A DNA stretch of 64,000 nucleotides from NCBI RefSeq assembly GCF_025244725.1, contig NZ_CP104203.1, positions 3,038,001 to 3,102,000 on the forward strand, written 5' to 3'. The stretch is from Chryseobacterium oranimense (GTDB lineage: Bacteria > Bacteroidota > Bacteroidia > Flavobacteriales > Weeksellaceae). The notes under the pieces are model-generated. The model was not told where the DNA came from, searched no databases, and saw only the letters and a program-made list of their open reading frames with translations. Numbering within the stretch: the stretch's first letter is position 1; each line of letters begins with the position of its first letter. Shown here in pieces: positions 28,265-37,129 of the stretch. Both the position numbers and the translations under genes were made by a program.

Positions 28265-30517
28265 ATGAATAAATTTTTACTGTCGTATATTTCCCTCTTT
28301 CTGCTTTTCTTGTCAGGAGGAGTATTTTCCCAAACCTATCAGTTAACCGGAAACCCTGTAAGTACTACCGGATGGACAATGGTTGCACCCACCCAGGTGA
28401 TGGGTGATTTTGTCCAGCTCACCCCAGATACCAATAACCAGTCAGGATCAATCCGGCTTAATGACCAGATCAACTTAAAATACTGTGATAAATGGAGAGT
28501 TGAATTCGATTTCAGGATGGATTCCAACCAAACGTCCAATGGAGATGGAATTGCCTTCTGGTATTTAGCCAATCCACCTGTTGCCAGTGTATTAGGCTCC
28601 GGTCTTGGCGTCTCTCAAAATGCAGTAGGTTTTATTGTAGGGTTTGACACCTATAATAATACAACAACAGCCACAATGAGCAAGATACATGTTGCTTATG
28701 GACAGGTGGCTAATACGACAGACAGCAATAATGTAGAATTTTTTAACGTTCCCGGAAGTTCTTTTCACTCACCGGACCTGAATACAACACAGCCTTTTCA
28801 AGGGACAACATACAAACACGTTGAAGTAACAGCACAGGTAGATCCTGCGATACCCACCAACTGGATTGTTAAAATAACTCTAGACGGAAACACTATCTGC
28901 AACCAATCGTTCGCACCTTCTGGCACAGCTGCCGCAATGACCATTGGATATTTTGGGTTTTCCGCTTCTACAGGAGGTGCAAGATCAAGACATTCTATTA
29001 AAAATGTAAAAATCTACACAGACAAAGTTCCTATTCTGCAAAATACAGCAACACAATCCTTCTGTCCTAATCCTGCCACAGGGTTCGGGTCTGTAAATTT
29101 AACGACCTTCAATTCTCAGTTCGTAAATACCCCTTCAAACTATACATTCACTTACCTTCAGGGTTCAACACCTATCACCAATCCTACGAACTTTCAATTT
29201 AATACAAATACTACCGTTACTGTAATTGTAAAAGATAATGCAGGAATATTATGTGATAATCCGGATGGAAAAATACTATTGGTCCTTGCCCCTCTTACCC
29301 TCACCGACAAAACTTTAACGGCATGTAACAATAATAAAGCAGGAACAGGAGTATTTAACCTTAACAACGCTGCCGTAACGGATGTAGTAGGAGCAACCAG
29401 AAAATATTACAAAACACTGAATGATCTGAATGCCAACACTAACGAAATTGCAAATCCCGGCACATACACTTCTGCACCTGGAGACGTCTATGTAAAAGTT
29501 ACAACACCACAGGGATGTACCAGTACTGCAAAAATTACATTAACATTTTTCCCTGAAACCCCGGTAAAAGAAGCTACATTACAATCATGCTTCTTACAGA
29601 ATAATATCACGAGCGCCGTATTCGATCTTACCACTGCCAATGTAACCACCTTAACCAGCGGTTTTACAAAGAAATATTATACAAGTGCAGCAGATGCTTT
29701 AAGCGGAACCAATGAAATTGTCAATCCTTCTCAATATATGTCTGTAAGCACCGCAGTGTATATAAAGGTAACAGACTCCAATGGGTGTTTTGGTATAGCA
29801 AAAGTGAATCTTATAGTACTGCCACCGGTAACATCATCTGTTTTAAAGGATAAAATAATCTGCGTGGACGGAAGAACAGATCTGGATGCAGGCCCCGGCT
29901 TTGATGGCTATGAATGGAGCACAGGAGCAACTACCCCTTCCATTCAGGGTGTAGGGGTAGGATTATATTGGGTAAAACTGAAAACAGGAAATTGTATTGC
30001 ACTCCAGCTGGTAAAAGTTATTGCCTCTGCAAATCCCGTTATTACAAGCATCGATATAAACAATACAACAGTAACCGTGAATGTTTCAGGAGGCACTCCA
30101 CCTTATAAATACTCCTTAAACGGAATCGACTGGCAGGATTCAAATACATTTACAGGGCTACACAGAGGAGAAGCAAGAGTTTTCGTTAAAGACTTTTATA
30201 ACTGTTCGCCCGTTGAAGTTCAGATTACCGTACCTAATCTGATTAATGCCATCACACCAAACGGCGACAATGTGAATGACTTCATTGACTATTCTGCACT
30301 GGCATACAAGAAGAATCTTGTTTTCATAGTATATGACAGATATGGCAATAAACTTTATGAAGCTAATAAACTGAGAGACTTTAAATGGGATGGAACTGCA
30401 TCCGGCAAAAAAGTCCTTACAGGAACTTACTGGTACTCTATTTCATGGAATGAAAATGATAAAAACAGTACTCCTACAAAATATTCAGGCTGGGTATTGG
30501 TAAAAAACAGAGAATAA
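28265..30517 (+). CDS. L-type lectin-domain T9SS type B surface protein B1
   Basis: The 750-residue product has a signal peptide ending GVFSQ, then an approximately 230-residue domain resembling bacterial legume-type lectins: TYQLTGNPVSTTGW, CDKWRVEFDFR, GDGIAFWYLANPP, GLGVSQNAVGF-x-VGFDTYNN and GYFGFSASTGGARSRHSIKNV. Two approximately 80-residue repeat modules (CNNNKAGTGVFNL; CFLQNNITSAVFDL), the DAGPGFDGYEWSTGATT segment and a type B sorting domain follow. Carbohydrate binding at the cell surface is inferred from the lectin-like domain. It is paired with B2 251 bp downstream. Confidence 0.88.
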   Translation: MNKFLLSYISLFLLFLSGGVFSQTYQLTGNPVSTTGWTMVAPTQVMGDFVQLTPDTNNQSGSIRLNDQINLKYCDKWRVEFDFRMDSNQTSNGDGIAFWYLANPPVASVLGSGLGVSQNAVGFIVGFDTYNNTTTATMSKIHVAYGQVANTTDSNNVEFFNVPGSSFHSPDLNTTQPFQGTTYKHVEVTAQVDPAIPTNWIVKITLDGNTICNQSFAPSGTAAAMTIGYFGFSASTGGARSRHSIKNVKIYTDKVPILQNTATQSFCPNPATGFGSVNLTTFNSQFVNTPSNYTFTYLQGSTPITNPTNFQFNTNTTVTVIVKDNAGILCDNPDGKILLVLAPLTLTDKTLTACNNNKAGTGVFNLNNAAVTDVVGATRKYYKTLNDLNANTNEIANPGTYTSAPGDVYVKVTTPQGCTSTAKITLTFFPETPVKEATLQSCFLQNNITSAVFDLTTANVTTLTSGFTKKYYTSAADALSGTNEIVNPSQYMSVSTAVYIKVTDSNGCFGIAKVNLIVLPPVTSSVLKDKIICVDGRTDLDAGPGFDGYEWSTGATTPSIQGVGVGLYWVKLKTGNCIALQLVKVIASANPVITSIDINNTTVTVNVSGGTPPYKYSLNGIDWQDSNTFTGLHRGEARVFVKDFYNCSPVEVQITVPNLINAITPNGDNVNDFIDYSALAYKKNLVFIVYDRYGNKLYEANKLRDFKWDGTASGKKVLTGTYWYSISWNENDKNSTPTKYSGWVLVKNRE

Positions 30518-30531
30518 TGGACTTATCATAC

Positions 30532-30563
30532 AAAAATCACTTCTTCACAGGAGTGATTTTTTT
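30532..30563 (+). terminator. Terminator after lectin protein B1
   Basis: AAAAATCACTTC pairs with GGAGTGATTTTT (one G-U), with a T run. Confidence 0.85.
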
Positions 30564-30727
30564 AATAGGATTAGCCTTCCGGAATACAGACTTATCATAT
30601 CTTAACTTAACAAATAAAATACATTTTATTTTTAATCATTTCCTATGAATTTTAAAAATTACTTATAAAATTGACAATTTTTATTAATCATTTGACAATT
30701 ATACATTATACCTGAGAGAATAAAATA

Positions 30728-30740
30728 AATATATTTACAG
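30728..30740 (+). promoter_or_regulatory. Shared upstream motif of lectin protein B2
   Basis: AATATATTTACAG, identical to the motif before B1, lies 28 bp before the ATG at 30769; suggests co-regulation of the two lectin genes. Confidence 0.4.
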
Positions 30741-30768
30741 GAATAACCTCAAAAACTAATCGCTTCAT

Positions 30769-33030
30769 ATGAAAAGAAAACTACTCCTTTATTATTTAAC
30801 TATTTTTCTATGCTTTTCAGGACAGCTGTTTTCCCAAACTTATCAGCTTGCAGGAAACCCGGTGAACACTACGGGCTGGGATCTTGTTTCCAATGCAGCC
30901 GTAGATACTGACTTTGTGAGGCTTACCACAGATAATGGAAATCTGTATGGCGCTATAAAGCTGGCCACTCCTATCACTTTAAGCTACTGCGACAAATGGA
31001 AGGTAGAATTTGATTTTAGAATTGATGGAAACGGAACAGCACAGTTCGGTAGAGGAGACGGATTTACATTCTGGTACCTTGCCAATCCTCCAACAGGATT
31101 TGTATCCGGCGGCGGGCTTGGAATTCCAGGAAACGCATCCGGACTGATGGTAGGATTTGATATTTTCAACAATACCACGGAAGGGCAGATGAGTAAAATA
31201 CATTTACTCTACGGAACCAATAATACTGCCGGAAACAATATTGAATACAATACCACTCCGGGCAGTACATTTCACTCCCCTGACCTTATTGCCACTCAGC
31301 CGTTTGTAGGTCCTACATTCAAGCATGTAGAGGTAAACGGGGAAACAGATCTCACCAATCCTACCAACTGGATCATAAAAATAAAACTTGACGGAGTTCT
31401 TATTGTTGACCAATCCTTTGCCCCTTCAGGCGGAGCAATAGGAATGAGTCAGGGATATTTCGGATTCTCTGCAGCTACAGGAGGTGCCAGCGCAAGACAT
31501 TCTATCAAAAATGTAAAAGTTTATGTAGATAAAGTTCCGATTCTTAACGCTACTGTAACTCCGTTTGTATGTACCAATCCGGCAACAGGAACAGGAACTG
31601 TAGATTTAACATCCTTCAATGCACAGTTTGTTAACAACCCCGCCAATTACCTGTTTACCTATTATATTTTGGGAAGTTCAACGCCCATTGCCAATCCGGC
31701 AAACTTTGCCTATTCCGGAAATACGACTATCAAAGTTGTCATTAAAGATCCAACTTCCACACTCTGTGACAATGGAGACGGAGTTATACAGCTGAATCCA
31801 ACCCCATTTGCAGCAACCGACGCCTCACTCACGGGCTGCAATAACAATAATGCAGGCACTGCAACATTCGATCTTACCACGGCGGCATTAACAACAGTAC
31901 CAGGTTGCACCATGGAATTTTATAATACAATGGCAGAACTGAATGCAGGAATCAACCAGATTCCCAACCCTACAGCCTATGCTTCAGGAGCTGCTATATT
32001 ATTTGCAAAAGTAACCACACCTCAAGGCTGTGTAAGTGTAGCAAAAGTTACCTTAAACCTTAACCCGGTTGTAACAGTAACTGATGCAACCTTACGATCA
32101 TGTTTCCTTGAAACCAATCCTTCACTGGGAACATTCAACCTAAGCAATGCTACAGTAACGACTCTGACAGGAGCTACTAAAAAATACTACCCTTCTTTAA
32201 CAGATGCAGTAAACGGAACGAATGAAATTTTAAGCTTCCTGGCTTACACGGCGCCATCAGGAGTGATTTATGTAAAAGTATTTAATGCACAGGGATGTTA
32301 TTCAATTGCAAAAGTAACATTAACTGTACTTTCTCCGGTGTATTCAAGTGTACTTCAGGACAAGATTATCTGTATTGAAGATAAAACCACTCTGGATGCA
32401 GGACCTGGATTTAATGGCTATGAATGGAGCACAGGAGCCACTACTCAATCTATTACCAACGTAGGTGTAGGGACCTATTGGGTAAAATTAAAGACCGGAG
32501 ACTGTATTACATTACAGACTGTAAAAGTATATGCTTCTGAGCAGCCTGTTGTAACCAACATTGATATTTCAGGCAGCACAGTGACTGTTTTCGTGAATGG
32601 AGGAACACCGCCTTACCAGTATTCAATGGACAACATCCAATGGCAGAATTCCAATATATTTAACAGTGTACCGAGAGGTGAAACTAAAATATATGTAAAG
32701 GACAGCTACGATTGTGAGCCTATTCAGATTAATATTACCGTTCCTAATCTTATCAACGTGATTACTCCAAACGGTGACGGAATAAATGATGCCATTGATT
32801 ATTCGGCACTTTCCAACAAAAAGAATCTGGAAATCGGAATCTTCGACCGGTACGGCTACAAACTTTTCCAGGCCGATAAATCCAACAGATATGTATGGGA
32901 CGGCACTACCAACGGAAGCAAAAAAGTTCCTACAGGAAATTACTGGTACTCTATCACATGGAACGAAAACAACAGCAAGAGTACGCCTATTAAATTCTCT
33001 GGCTGGATCATGGTAAAGAACAGAGAATAA
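30769..33030 (+). CDS. L-type lectin-domain T9SS type B surface protein B2
   Basis: The 753-residue product is a paralog of B1: signal peptide ending QLFSQ, lectin-like domain (TYQLAGNPVNTTGW; CDKWKVEFDFR; GDGFTFWYLANPP; GYFGFSAATGGASARHSIKNV), two repeat modules and a type B sorting domain. Its second module and the following segment (SLRSCFLETNPSLGTF to KLKTGDC) are nearly identical to protein A1, even at DNA level, while the N-terminus resembles B1. That marks a recombination tract. Likely a surface carbohydrate-binding adhesin. Confidence 0.88.
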   Translation: MKRKLLLYYLTIFLCFSGQLFSQTYQLAGNPVNTTGWDLVSNAAVDTDFVRLTTDNGNLYGAIKLATPITLSYCDKWKVEFDFRIDGNGTAQFGRGDGFTFWYLANPPTGFVSGGGLGIPGNASGLMVGFDIFNNTTEGQMSKIHLLYGTNNTAGNNIEYNTTPGSTFHSPDLIATQPFVGPTFKHVEVNGETDLTNPTNWIIKIKLDGVLIVDQSFAPSGGAIGMSQGYFGFSAATGGASARHSIKNVKVYVDKVPILNATVTPFVCTNPATGTGTVDLTSFNAQFVNNPANYLFTYYILGSSTPIANPANFAYSGNTTIKVVIKDPTSTLCDNGDGVIQLNPTPFAATDASLTGCNNNNAGTATFDLTTAALTTVPGCTMEFYNTMAELNAGINQIPNPTAYASGAAILFAKVTTPQGCVSVAKVTLNLNPVVTVTDATLRSCFLETNPSLGTFNLSNATVTTLTGATKKYYPSLTDAVNGTNEILSFLAYTAPSGVIYVKVFNAQGCYSIAKVTLTVLSPVYSSVLQDKIICIEDKTTLDAGPGFNGYEWSTGATTQSITNVGVGTYWVKLKTGDCITLQTVKVYASEQPVVTNIDISGSTVTVFVNGGTPPYQYSMDNIQWQNSNIFNSVPRGETKIYVKDSYDCEPIQINITVPNLINVITPNGDGINDAIDYSALSNKKNLEIGIFDRYGYKLFQADKSNRYVWDGTTNGSKKVPTGNYWYSITWNENNSKSTPIKFSGWIMVKNRE

Positions 33031-33061
33031 ATTAAAATTGATTATTTTTTTAAATACCCGG

Positions 33062-33092
33062 GATCACTTCATATTTGAAGTGATCTTTTTTG
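33062..33092 (+). terminator. Terminator after lectin protein B2
   Basis: A perfect 10-bp stem (GATCACTTCA / TGAAGTGATC) with a TATT loop and a T run. Confidence 0.9.
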
Positions 33093-33147
33093 TTTTTCCT
33101 ACAAGGAGATATTTCATGATAAACCCACTTTATTCATATTCAATTCT

Positions 33148-33155
33148 TAAATTTG
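33148..33155 (+). promoter_or_regulatory. -7 box four bases before the nitroreductase start codon
   Basis: TAAATTTG ends 4 nt before the ATG at 33160. No -33 TTG. Probable leaderless promoter of the nitroreductase-nadB-nadC run. Confidence 0.5.
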
Positions 33156-33159
33156 TCCT

Positions 33160-33786
33160 ATGAATTATTTGGAAGCTTTAAGCAGAAGATATTCTGTGAA
33201 AAAATTTAATCATGAGATTATTCCTCAGGACACCCTTCACAATATTCTTGAGTCGGGGAAGCTTTCCGCAAGCTCACTTGGACTTCAGCCCTATAAAATA
33301 CTGGTGGTGGAGAGCGAGGCAATGAAGCAGAAATTAATTCCGGCTTTCTATAATCCGTCGCAGATTTCTACCTGCTCCCATCTTATTGTTATCATTTCAA
33401 AGAAAACAATTGAGGAAAATTATATTCATGGCTATTTTAACCACATTTCCGAAGTAAGGGAAACTCCTGTTGAAAAGCTGGATCTGTTCAGAAAAAGCAT
33501 TAACCAGCATATTACCCAAAAAACACAGGAGGAGATTTTCAACTGGGCCGAGAAGCAATCCTATATAGTACTGGCCAATCTGATGTACGCCGCCGCTATT
33601 GAAAATATAGATTCATGTCCTATGGAAGGCTTCCGCCAGGATCTGATGGAAGAGATTCTCAACATCAATCCGGATACAGAAAAAGTGACTGTAACCCTGG
33701 CTTTAGGCTACCGTTCCGAGGAAGACCATTTCCAGCACATGAAAAAAGTAAGAAAACCAAACGAAAAATTGTTTAAATTTATTTAA
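33160..33786 (+). CDS. Nitroreductase family NAD(P)H-dependent oxidoreductase
   Basis: The 208-residue protein fits the FMN-binding nitroreductase family (NfsB/NfnB-like). The N-terminal SRRYSVKKF contains the conserved Arg and Ser that bind FMN phosphate. SGKLSASSLGLQPYKILVV is the second flavin-contact block. A GFRQDLMEEIL region and LALGYRSEEDHFQ close the domain. Such enzymes reduce quinones, nitroaromatics or dihydropteridines; the physiological substrate here is unknown. It lies 30 bp before nadB and is probably co-transcribed, which hints at a link to nicotinamide cofactors, though that is inference. Confidence 0.88.
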   Translation: MNYLEALSRRYSVKKFNHEIIPQDTLHNILESGKLSASSLGLQPYKILVVESEAMKQKLIPAFYNPSQISTCSHLIVIISKKTIEENYIHGYFNHISEVRETPVEKLDLFRKSINQHITQKTQEEIFNWAEKQSYIVLANLMYAAAIENIDSCPMEGFRQDLMEEILNINPDTEKVTVTLALGYRSEEDHFQHMKKVRKPNEKLFKFI

Positions 33787-33816
33787 TATTTAAATGATCG
33801 TACCTAAAGCAAGTAT

Positions 33817-35388
33817 ATGATAAAAGCGGATGTATTAGTAATTGGTTCCGGCATCTCGGGACTTTCCTATGCCATTAAAGTTTCTGAACAGCTCCCTGAT
33901 GCCAAAATCATCATCGTAACAAAATCTGATGAAGACGAAAGCAATACCAAATATGCACAGGGCGGGCTGGCCGTAGTCACCGATTTTAAAAATGATAATT
34001 TCGAAAAACATATTGAAGATACCATGCGCGCCGGAGACGGGGAAAATAAACGTGATGTGGTAGAAATGGTGGTAAGGGAAGCTCCTACAAGATTTAATGA
34101 AATTGTAGAATGGGGCGCCAATTTCGATATGAAAAACGGAGAATTTGCTTTGGGAAGAGAAGGTGGGCATACCGAAAACAGGATCGTTCATCATAAAGAT
34201 ATTACCGGGTTCGAGATTGAAAGAGCCCTTCTGGCAACAGCCAACAGCAGTCCTAATATTGAGATCCTTGACCACCATTACGTTATCGATATTATCACCC
34301 AGCATCATGTTCCGGGAAAAGAAGTAAGTGAAGGTGAAATTAATTGTTATGGAGCCTATATTTTAGATGAAAAATCAAAAATCATCAAAAAAATAACTTC
34401 CAAAATCACTTTGGTAGCCACAGGCGGCGCAGGACATGTTTACAAAAACACTACAAACCCTACCATTGCTACCGGGGACGGGATTGCTTTCGTAGCCCGT
34501 GCAAAAGGTAAGGTTTCCAATATGCAATATTACCAGTTCCATCCGACAGCTTTATACAGTAAACTGGATGGAATGTTGTTTTTAATTTCGGAAGCCGTTC
34601 GTGGAGACGGAGCCAAATTAAGAACCAAAAGAGGTGAAAAGTTCATGCACAAATATGATGAGCGCGAAGAATTAGCCTCAAGAGACATTGTTGCAAGAGC
34701 CATCGATGCCGAAATGAAAATTACCGGAGACGAATTTGTCGGTTTAGACTGTAAGCAAATGAATCATGAAAAATTCTTAGAACATTTCCCCAATATTTAT
34801 AAAAAATGTAAAGATGAAGGAATTGATCCTTTCACCCAGCTTATCCCTGTAGTACCTGCATGTCATTATCTGATGGGCGGTATTGAAGTAGACAGGGACG
34901 GACAGTCTTCTATAAGAAATCTTTTTGCTGTTGGGGAATGTACCAATTCCGGACTGCATGGCGCGAACAGACTGGCTTCCAACTCTTTACTTGAAGGCTT
35001 GGTTTTCGGGCATAATGCAGCTATAAAAACAGTTGACCTTCTCAATGAAAATAATTTTAATTTCGATGATTTAAAGGCTGTTCCTGAATGGAATGAAGAA
35101 GGAATGAAGATCATGGATGAAATGGTGATCGTAAGTTACCTCAGAAAGCAGCTTCAGGAAATGATGAGTGATTTAGTAGGTATTGTACGCAGCAACAAAC
35201 GTCTGAATATGGCATTGCAGAAACATCAGGAAATTGCAGCTGCCGTGGATGAGATCTACCACTACTCCATTCTTTCACCACAACTATCTGAATTAAGAAA
35301 CCTTACGACAGTTGCCCACCTCATCATTACCCAGTCTATGGAAATGACGGAAAATAAAGGAGCATTTTATAATAAAGACCTAGCGTAA
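33817..35388 (+). CDS. nadB: L-aspartate oxidase
   Basis: The 523-residue flavoprotein carries out the first step of de novo NAD synthesis, aspartate to iminoaspartate. It has the N-terminal FAD site VIGSGISGLSYAI (residues 8-20), the NTKYAQGGLAVV segment typical of NadB, the REGGHTENRIVHHKDITG active-site block, QYYQFHPTALY, and HYLMGGIEVD with GLHGANRLASNSLLE. This separates it from succinate dehydrogenase flavoprotein. nadC follows after one unknown gene; nadA is not in the window. Confidence 0.96.
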   Translation: MIKADVLVIGSGISGLSYAIKVSEQLPDAKIIIVTKSDEDESNTKYAQGGLAVVTDFKNDNFEKHIEDTMRAGDGENKRDVVEMVVREAPTRFNEIVEWGANFDMKNGEFALGREGGHTENRIVHHKDITGFEIERALLATANSSPNIEILDHHYVIDIITQHHVPGKEVSEGEINCYGAYILDEKSKIIKKITSKITLVATGGAGHVYKNTTNPTIATGDGIAFVARAKGKVSNMQYYQFHPTALYSKLDGMLFLISEAVRGDGAKLRTKRGEKFMHKYDEREELASRDIVARAIDAEMKITGDEFVGLDCKQMNHEKFLEHFPNIYKKCKDEGIDPFTQLIPVVPACHYLMGGIEVDRDGQSSIRNLFAVGECTNSGLHGANRLASNSLLEGLVFGHNAAIKTVDLLNENNFNFDDLKAVPEWNEEGMKIMDEMVIVSYLRKQLQEMMSDLVGIVRSNKRLNMALQKHQEIAAAVDEIYHYSILSPQLSELRNLTTVAHLIITQSMEMTENKGAFYNKDLA

Positions 35389-35409
35389 AGATTGATTTCA
35401 ATTGCTTTA

Positions 35410-36048
35410 ATGAAATTATCAGATCTAAATATTATTACAGTAATAAATATACTGTTCTATTCAGGAAAAGTAATCATTGCTACTCTTGCAATCAGCGCTG
35501 TATTTATTATTTCAGCGCTAAAAAGCCATTTAAGCGGACCTTTGGAAATAACCTTACTCATTACTTCAGTCGTTTTATCAATTATAGCTGGCTATTATGG
35601 TAGTATTTTGCTAAAAAACTATTTTGTTTCAAAATCAAAATATCCTTCCATTTTAAATATAGCATGCAATGTTTTGGGAATTTCAAAAAGCAAAATCTCT
35701 TCTAAACCAATTAGTTTAGATTTAGGTCAGTTTATTAAAGACAATAGTCTATCATTAACATATTATTATATAAACAACCCAGCTTATCCTATATTAAGCT
35801 TTAATAAAAATAAAATTCGTTATTTTACCCAAGAATATGATTGGGAAAATTTTAAATGGGATTTCTATACAAGGAATGATGGAAGAAACACTATAGAAGT
35901 TCTGGAATTCCGAGGTTTTAACCAAAACAACAGATCCATAAAAGATCGGATTGAATTTGAAAAAATAGATGCAAAGGATCATGAAATCCTTATTCTATTT
36001 GTTGTTCATGACTTATTATTTGGGAAAGGTTTATCCCGGTATTATTAA
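35410..36048 (+). CDS. Unknown membrane protein inserted between nadB and nadC
   Basis: The ATG at 35410 gives about 212 residues; a TTG at 35392 in frame is possible but less likely. Two hydrophobic segments lie near residues 10-35 and 43-68, followed by a soluble domain with many aromatic and asparagine residues (ENFKWDFYTRNDG; HDLLFGKGLSRYY). Base composition is more AT-rich than nadB and nadC. It starts 21 bp after nadB and ends 11 bp before nadC, so it sits inside the operon. No known family recognised. The composition suggests recent acquisition, but translation is still coupled to the nad genes. Confidence 0.7.
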   Translation: MKLSDLNIITVINILFYSGKVIIATLAISAVFIISALKSHLSGPLEITLLITSVVLSIIAGYYGSILLKNYFVSKSKYPSILNIACNVLGISKSKISSKPISLDLGQFIKDNSLSLTYYYINNPAYPILSFNKNKIRYFTQEYDWENFKWDFYTRNDGRNTIEVLEFRGFNQNNRSIKDRIEFEKIDAKDHEILILFVVHDLLFGKGLSRYY

Positions 36049-36059
36049 AAAATAAACAA

Positions 36060-36920
36060 ATGAAAAGACCAGCATACGCTACAGATAAAGTATTAAAAAC
36101 ATTCATCAAAAATGCCCTCGAAGAAGACATTCAGGATGGCGACCACTCTACCCTTTCCACAATCCCAAAGGATTTGAAGCAGAGTGCCAAACTTCTGGTA
36201 AAGCAGGACTGTATTTTAGCAGGTGTTGAACTGGCGGAGATTATTTTTAAAACTTTTGATAAGGATTTAAAAGTGGAAACTTTTATAAAAGACGGACAGG
36301 CTGCTAAAATAGGGGATATTGCATTCATTGTAACAGGAAGTGCAAGATCAATTCTATCAACAGAAAGACTTGTCCTGAACTGTATGCAGAGAATGAGCGG
36401 AATCGCAACCCTTACCCATGACTGGGACTCCAGGCTGGTAGGAACCAAAACAAAGCTTTTAGACACCAGGAAAACAACTCCAAATTTCAGAGTATGTGAA
36501 AAATGGGCCGTTGCCATAGGCGGTGGAACCAACCACAGATATGGTCTGTATGACATGATTATGCTGAAAGACAATCACATCGATTATAACGGAAGCATTA
36601 CCAACGCTGTTAAAATGGCAAAAGACTATATCAAGACCAACAAGAAAAAACTAAAAATCGAAGTTGAGACGAGAAGCCTGGAAGAAGTTAAGGAAGCTAT
36701 TAAAGCCAAAGTAGACAGGATCATGCTCGACAACATGAATGTTGCCATGATGAAGCAGTCCGTAGAAATGATCAATGGATCATGTGAATCTGAAGCTTCA
36801 GGTGGAATCACCCGTGATATGTTAAAAGAAATTGCATCGACTGGGGTTACTTATATCTCTGCAGGAGCCCTCACACACTCTGCTGAAAATATCGATTTGA
36901 GTCTCAAAGCCGTGAAATAG
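36060..36920 (+). CDS. nadC: Nicotinate-nucleotide pyrophosphorylase (carboxylating)
   Basis: The 286-residue protein is quinolinate phosphoribosyltransferase, the third step of de novo NAD synthesis. Family marks are EEDIQDGDHSTLS near the start, ERLVLNCMQRMSGIAT, the TRKTTPNFR-x-CEKWAVAIGGGTNHRYGL active-site block, KDNHID, and EVETRSLEEVKEA with MLDNM and EASGGI. Nearly all catalytic Arg, Lys and His positions are visible. It ends the nitroreductase-nadB-unknown-nadC run. Confidence 0.96.
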   Translation: MKRPAYATDKVLKTFIKNALEEDIQDGDHSTLSTIPKDLKQSAKLLVKQDCILAGVELAEIIFKTFDKDLKVETFIKDGQAAKIGDIAFIVTGSARSILSTERLVLNCMQRMSGIATLTHDWDSRLVGTKTKLLDTRKTTPNFRVCEKWAVAIGGGTNHRYGLYDMIMLKDNHIDYNGSITNAVKMAKDYIKTNKKKLKIEVETRSLEEVKEAIKAKVDRIMLDNMNVAMMKQSVEMINGSCESEASGGITRDMLKEIASTGVTYISAGALTHSAENIDLSLKAVK

Positions 36921-37129
36921 CGTTATATTTTTAATAAAAACAGTACCTATTTGTTAAAAACTCAATAATATGATTTTCTTCATGTGAAAATCCATATATT
37001 ATTCATTACATTGAAAATCAGCAAGTTAAATCTTATTAAGATTGAATAAAAATTAACATACAGTTAATATTAGTTAAATTTTATTTCGCGAATTTTGCAG
37101 AAAATTAAATCTAACTATTACTAACGATT

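Noticed and set aside
36921..37129. Terminator after nadC
   Set aside because: The imperfect ATATGATTTTC / GAAAATCCATAT pairing is AT-rich and lacks a T run, so it is not called.
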